Source: JAFDVL01 sp043719385 (GTDB lineage Bacteria > Acidobacteriota > Blastocatellia > RBC074). From it: a DNA stretch of 8,701 nt. Every line of letters starts with the position of its first letter. The first letter of the stretch is position 1. Both the position numbers and the translations under genes were made by a program. The notes beneath the pieces were generated by a model. It saw only the letters and a program-made list of their open reading frames with translations. It did not search any database and was not told the DNA's origin. The stretch is from contig JAYSTY010000166.1 of assembly GCA_043719385.1 (NCBI GenBank), positions 1 through 8,701 of the forward strand, in the 5' to 3' direction. This document shows, piece after piece, positions 6,451 through 8,701 of this stretch.

Positions 6451-6600
6451 GAAGTCGGAAGTCGGAAGTCAGAAGGCGGAATCTTGTGCCGGCCAGGCTT
6501 AAATTTGAAACTTCGATTTGTCGCTCACAAATTTAAGCAGTTATCGTTTTACGAGTCCTGACTTCCGACTTCCGACTCCTGACTTCCGACTTCTGACTTC
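6451..6600. repeat. Palindromic intergenic element, family B copy 2 (GAAGTCG heptamers)
   Basis: The left arm has four 7-bp units of GAAGTCG type in tandem (6451-6478). The right arm has six complete complementary units plus a partial one (6553-6600), so the arms have different unit numbers. The unit differs by one base from that of the element at 2317-2395 (GTCGGAA against GTCGGTA). Between the arms lies a further perfect hairpin (6497-6538). The element starts 2 nt after the regulator stop codon and ends 6 nt before the kinase ATG. The 158-nt gap contains no gene. Confidence 0.88.
6497..6538. repeat. Inner perfect hairpin of the 6451-6600 element
   Basis: GCTTAAATTTG (6497-6507) and CAAATTTAAGC (6528-6538) form a perfect 11-bp inverted repeat with a 20-nt loop, nested inside the heptamer arms. 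No T-tract follows, so it is not a classical terminator. It might be the core of the element, with the heptamers as expandable flanks. Confidence 0.8.
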
Positions 6601-6606
6601 ATACCT

Positions 6607-7929
6607 ATGACCCTTCGCCTGAAATTCATCACCTACCTCGTCGTCACACACTTACTCTTTGCCTCCACTGCAATTTATCTGCTGCTGCAACGGAGCCTTT
6701 GGTTGCTGGCATTTGAAGCAGTTTTCGTCATCTCACTCGCAGTTGGGATCAAACTTATCAGCGACCTCTTCGGGACGCTCGAACTTATCAACACAGGCGC
6801 ACAATTTATTCACGATGGCGATTTCACTTCTCGATTTCGGGAAGTGGGGCAGCCCGAAATGGATTCACTGGTGAATATTTACAACCAGATGATTGACCAT
6901 TTGCGCGATGAACGAACTAAGTTGCAGGAGCAAAATTATTTTTTAGCGCAAGTGTTAACAGCCTCGCCTTCGGGCATCATCACGATGGATTTTGATGATC
7001 GCATCGCCATGCTCAATCCCAGCGCCGCTAAAATTTTGCAAATGTTGTGGCAAACTTCGACCTCGGAAATTATCGGGAAATCACTGCCAGAATTTCAGAC
7101 TACTTTCACCACTGAGTTAAATAACCTCTCCTCGAATGAAGCGAAAGTTTTACATCTGCTGGGGCGACGCCGCGTCAAATGTCAGAAATCACAATTTCTG
7201 GATCGTGGCTTTCCGCGCAATTTTATTTTGCTGGAGGAGCTGACCGAAGAATTACGCCAGTCCGAAAAAACTGCGTATGAAAAACTGATTCGTCTGATGT
7301 CGCACGAAGTCAATAATACGGTGGGTGCAGCCAATTCCCTGCTGCATTCGTGTTTGCATTACACTTCGCAAATTGCGGCGCACGATCAGGCAGATTTTGA
7401 GACGGCAATTAATGTCGTCATTACGCGCACGAATCAACTCGGCGCGTTTATGAAAAGCTTTGCTGAGGTCGTAAAACTGCCCGCCCCCAAATTGCAGCAT
7501 TTTGAGATGCAACAATTGCTGACCGACATTGCACATTTATTGCGCGCCGAAATTGAGCGCCGGAAAATTCAGCTTGTCTGGGATGAGCAATTATCGCTTG
7601 GTAAAATTGCGCTTGATCGGGTGCAAATGGAACAGGCACTGCTTAATATTTTCAAGAATGCGTTAGAGGCAATTGGCACGGATGGACAAATTACCATTCG
7701 TACCGGGCGGCAAAATAATCGTCGTTATGTCAGCATTATTGACACGGGATGCGGGCTGTCAGCAGAAGTCCGCGAACATTTGTTCACGCCATTTTTCAGC
7801 ACCAAAGAACAGGGTCAGGGGATCGGATTAACGATAGTGCAGGAAATTCTGGATGGACATCAATTCGATTTTTCGCTGGAAAGTACGCCGACTCAAAATA
7901 CGACGTTCACGATTTGGTTTGATCAATAA
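6607..7929 (+). CDS. Sensor histidine kinase, NtrY-like, without periplasmic sensor domain
   Basis: This 440-aa inner-membrane kinase is the likely partner of the regulator at 5084-6448. Two hydrophobic helices (about 8-27 and 31-52) are joined by only a few residues, so almost nothing faces the periplasm. Then come a HAMP-like linker (about 53-105), a PAS-like domain (about 110-205, with SPSGIITMDFDDRIAMLNPSA), the dimerization segment with phosphoacceptor His233 in MSHEVNNT (231-238), and an ATPase domain with N-box Asn347/Asn351 (LLNIFKNALEA), G1 box DTGCG (379-383), F box FTPFFSTK (393-400) and G2 box GQGIGL (403-408). All catalytic motifs are present. His is followed by EVNNT where many relatives have E-x-x-NP. 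ATG 6607 begins at the expected MTLRLKF N-terminus and is preceded by repeat sequence, with no clear Shine-Dalgarno site. It is the last gene of the operon. Confidence 0.93.
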   Translation: MTLRLKFITYLVVTHLLFASTAIYLLLQRSLWLLAFEAVFVISLAVGIKLISDLFGTLELINTGAQFIHDGDFTSRFREVGQPEMDSLVNIYNQMIDHLRDERTKLQEQNYFLAQVLTASPSGIITMDFDDRIAMLNPSAAKILQMLWQTSTSEIIGKSLPEFQTTFTTELNNLSSNEAKVLHLLGRRRVKCQKSQFLDRGFPRNFILLEELTEELRQSEKTAYEKLIRLMSHEVNNTVGAANSLLHSCLHYTSQIAAHDQADFETAINVVITRTNQLGAFMKSFAEVVKLPAPKLQHFEMQQLLTDIAHLLRAEIERRKIQLVWDEQLSLGKIALDRVQMEQALLNIFKNALEAIGTDGQITIRTGRQNNRRYVSIIDTGCGLSAEVREHLFTPFFSTKEQGQGIGLTIVQEILDGHQFDFSLESTPTQNTTFTIWFDQ

Positions 7930-7959
7930 GTGAAACAGTACTGCGAAAAACAGTGCGCA

Positions 7960-8701
7960 TCAGGCGATCTTCCATAACGAATCGGCAAAGTAGTTCTTAC
8001 CATCAAAAAAATTTCGTACCACTTGAAACCCGCTTTTTTGCGCCAAATCGTCAACCATCTCCAAACTATATTTTTGCGAGATTTCCATAAAAATTGGTTC
8101 CCAGGGTTTGAAAGAAAAGCTTTGCTGCAAGGCTTGGAGATAAACATCCTGCCGGGTATGGCTAATCAGAAATGAACGCGCCGCACATTCCACCGGATGA
8201 TAAATGGCATTGTGCGAAAACTGTTGCGGATTGAAATCGGCTCCCAGTTCGCGGTTCATGCGGTGCAAAAGATTCAAATTAAAGGCGGCGGTTACACCCT
8301 GGGCATCGTCATACGCACGTAAAATAATGCGCGGGTCTTTGTGCAAATCGAACCCGATAAAAAGTAAATCGTGCGGATTCATCACCTGACGAAGACGCCG
8401 AAAAAAATCAATCGCCTGCACCAGCGAAAAGTTGCCGATGTTGGAGCCAAGAAACAATAAAATCCGGCGGCGCTGCGAGGTGGATTGCAGCGACTCCAGA
8501 ATTTGAAAATAATCGCCTGTTTTTGCATTCATTTTCAAAGCGGGAAAATCGGTCTGGAATTTTCGGGTCAAACTCTCAATCGCTTCCAGGGAAATATCAA
8601 TCGGCGCATAAGTAAACGCGGTATCATGTTGCAAAAAATTTTCAATGAGAATGGCCGTTTTTGTGCCATCTCCCGCCCCCAGTTCGAGCAGGTCAAACAA
8701 A
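7960..8701 (-). CDS. egtD: L-histidine N-alpha-methyltransferase (EgtD-like), 5' end outside window
   Basis: The C-terminal 246 or so residues of a SAM-dependent methyltransferase are encoded. EgtD makes hercynine (trimethylhistidine), the first step of ergothioneine synthesis in the cytoplasm. Visible are the SAM-binding ELGAGDGTKT, the APIDIS strand, FLGSNIGNF, the family hallmark YDDAQGVTAAFNLNLLHRMN, and near the C-terminus FMEISQKYS, whose Glu and Ser correspond to the substrate-binding pair known in mycobacterial EgtD. The family is usually about 320 aa, so roughly 70-80 N-terminal residues lie beyond the right edge. The first codon in the window (TTG, Leu) is internal, not a start. The segment ARSFLIS differs from the RIEMHL-type segment I recall from mycobacterial EgtD, so substrate preference is not certain. 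It converges on the kinase gene with a 30-nt gap (7930-7959) that shows no convincing terminator. Confidence 0.85.
   Translation of the reverse strand, partial: LFDLLELGAGDGTKTAILIENFLQHDTAFTYAPIDISLEAIESLTRKFQTDFPALKMNAKTGDYFQILESLQSTSQRRRILLFLGSNIGNFSLVQAIDFFRRLRQVMNPHDLLFIGFDLHKDPRIILRAYDDAQGVTAAFNLNLLHRMNRELGADFNPQQFSHNAIYHPVECAARSFLISHTRQDVYLQALQQSFSFKPWEPIFMEISQKYSLEMVDDLAQKSGFQVVRNFFDGKNYFADSLWKIA

Noticed and set aside
6451..6600. CRISPR array in the heptamer tandem repeats
   Set aside because: Units are only 7 bp with no spacers, and the two arms are inverted relative to each other.
7930..7959. Terminator between kinase and egtD genes
   Set aside because: Only a 4-bp stem (ACTG and CAGT) with an A-rich loop is visible and there is no T-tract on either strand.
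7923..8147. Additional - strand open frames overlapping the 3' end of the methyltransferase gene, and antisense frames within the other genes
   Set aside because: They are shadows of well-supported genes, without family resemblance or ribosome binding sites.

Overview
The window carries a compact, apparently complete export-plus-signalling operon on the + strand, followed by a convergent partial gene on the - strand. Organism: the adaptor-dependent ABC exporter and the sigma-54 regulator point to a Gram-negative (diderm) bacterium. By eye the base composition is about half G+C. Gaps packed with heptamer-repeat palindromes, an NtrC/NtrY-type pair next to MacB-like permeases and an EgtD-type methyltransferase make me lean towards Acidobacteriota (Blastocatellia-like). 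That is an inference from memory, not a shown result.

Layout: 1-198 has no gene. It holds a hairpin repeat (3-39), candidate operator half-sites (64-100), a perfect palindromic terminator (122-149) and, directly after its T-tract, a sigma-54-type -24/-12 promoter (151-166). Then come a MacA/HlyD-like membrane-fusion adaptor (199-1443), a MacB/LolD-type ATPase (1644-2312), two different FtsX/MacB-type permeases (2396-3652 and 3730-4962), an NtrC-family response regulator (5084-6448) and an NtrY-like histidine kinase with no periplasmic sensor domain (6607-7929). After a 30-nt convergent gap, the 3' three quarters of an EgtD-type histidine N-alpha-methyltransferase gene run off the right edge (7960-8701, - strand).

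How it fits together: adaptor, ATPase and two permeases would form a tripartite exporter drawing on an outer-membrane channel encoded elsewhere. The kinase is two membrane helices joined by a turn, followed by HAMP, PAS-like and kinase domains, so it may read the state of the membrane or of the transporter. The regulator is a sigma-54 activator, and the only convincing sigma-54 promoter seen lies at the head of the same operon. This suggests positive autoregulation: kinase to regulator to promoter to exporter plus kinase/regulator. The exported substrate cannot be told from sequence.

The most unusual property is not in the proteins. All five gaps between the six operon genes contain an inverted-repeat element, of at least three sequence families, two of them with arms built from 7-bp units. 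In four of the five gaps the element fills almost all of the space between stop and start codon, and in several it takes the place where a ribosome binding site would be expected.
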